Source: Clostridia bacterium (lineage in GTDB: Bacteria; Bacillota; Clostridia; UMGS1810). Taken from it: DNA of 5,121 bases. The stretch lies in NCBI GenBank assembly GCA_016293435.1, contig JAEDEG010000154.1, positions 1-5,121 of the forward strand, given 5' to 3'. Position 1 is the first letter of the stretch, and every line of letters starts with the position of its first letter. The notes beneath the pieces are model-generated. The model was not told where the DNA came from. It was given only the letters and a program-made list of their open reading frames with translations, and ran no database searches. The position numbers and the translations under genes are program-made. Below, piece after piece: positions 5,060 to 5,121 of the stretch.

Positions 5060-5121
5060 AGCTGGTGATGGGACTTGAACCCGCAACCTGCTGATTACAA
5101 ATCAGCTGCTCTGCCAATTGA
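5060..5121 (-). tRNA. tRNA-Thr (anticodon TGT), 5' part beyond window
   Basis: The 3' 62 nt are present. The anticodon stem-loop is GCTGA-TTTGTAA-TCAGC with TGT at 5097-5099, the T-arm is GCGGG-TTCAAGT-CCCAT, the acceptor 3' strand is CACCAGC, and the discriminator is T at 5060. The 5' acceptor strand lies outside the window. CCA is not encoded. The T-stem carries a G-U pair and a C-A mismatch. It reads ACA and, by wobble, other ACN codons. It is transcribed with tRNA-Tyr. Confidence 0.93.

Noticed and set aside
4897..5060. Continuation of the plus-strand ORF to the stop at 5058
   Set aside because: This part is antisense to the tRNA operon terminator and the whole tRNA-Tyr, so the reading frame is open by chance.

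Overview
The window looks like chromosomal DNA from a Gram-positive Firmicute, probably a Clostridia member. The evidence is AT-rich intergenic DNA, strong AGGAGG-type ribosome binding sites, textbook sigma-A promoters (TTGACA/TATAAT with 17-bp spacers), TTG/GTG starts on candidate small ORFs, and gene families typical of that group. The exact genus cannot be told from the sequence.

All confident genes lie on the minus strand, so they read right to left. At the right edge are two tRNA genes 3 nt apart: tRNA-Thr(TGT), cut by the window end, then tRNA-Tyr(GTA), followed by a hairpin terminator. Between that terminator and the next gene is a plus-strand remnant of an unrecognised protein gene. 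It is frameshifted near its start and has lost its own 3' end, because the frame runs into the tRNA terminator. Next comes a LysR-family regulator of the streptococcal MtaR/MetR type (3583-4506) with its own strong promoter, then O-acetylhomoserine sulfhydrylase (metY, 2013-3317), which makes homocysteine for methionine synthesis. metY has its own promoter and a roughly 180-nt leader, and ends at a perfect 13-bp terminator hairpin. After about 740 bp without a confident gene, a MATE-family multidrug efflux transporter (1-1241) runs off the left edge.

The most informative part is the 265-bp gap between the regulator and metY. It holds a 17-bp palindrome closely resembling the MET-box described for MtaR/MetR. 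It is centred near -66 relative to the inferred metY start site, the usual place for LysR-family activator binding. The leader also contains a short Ser-rich ORF with a perfect Shine-Dalgarno sequence at the very 5' end of the predicted transcript. Together these suggest a self-contained methionine/sulfur regulatory cassette: the LysR protein would control metY, with possible extra control in the leader.

The 1242-1965 region looks like a graveyard of small fragments. It has a few short minus-strand ORFs, two with good ribosome binding sites, one of which overlaps a 21-codon stretch resembling the first strand of an ABC-transporter ATPase. I see no CRISPR array, insertion sequence, phage module or clearly new multi-gene system. 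The window is mostly ordinary, with a well-defined regulatory locus.
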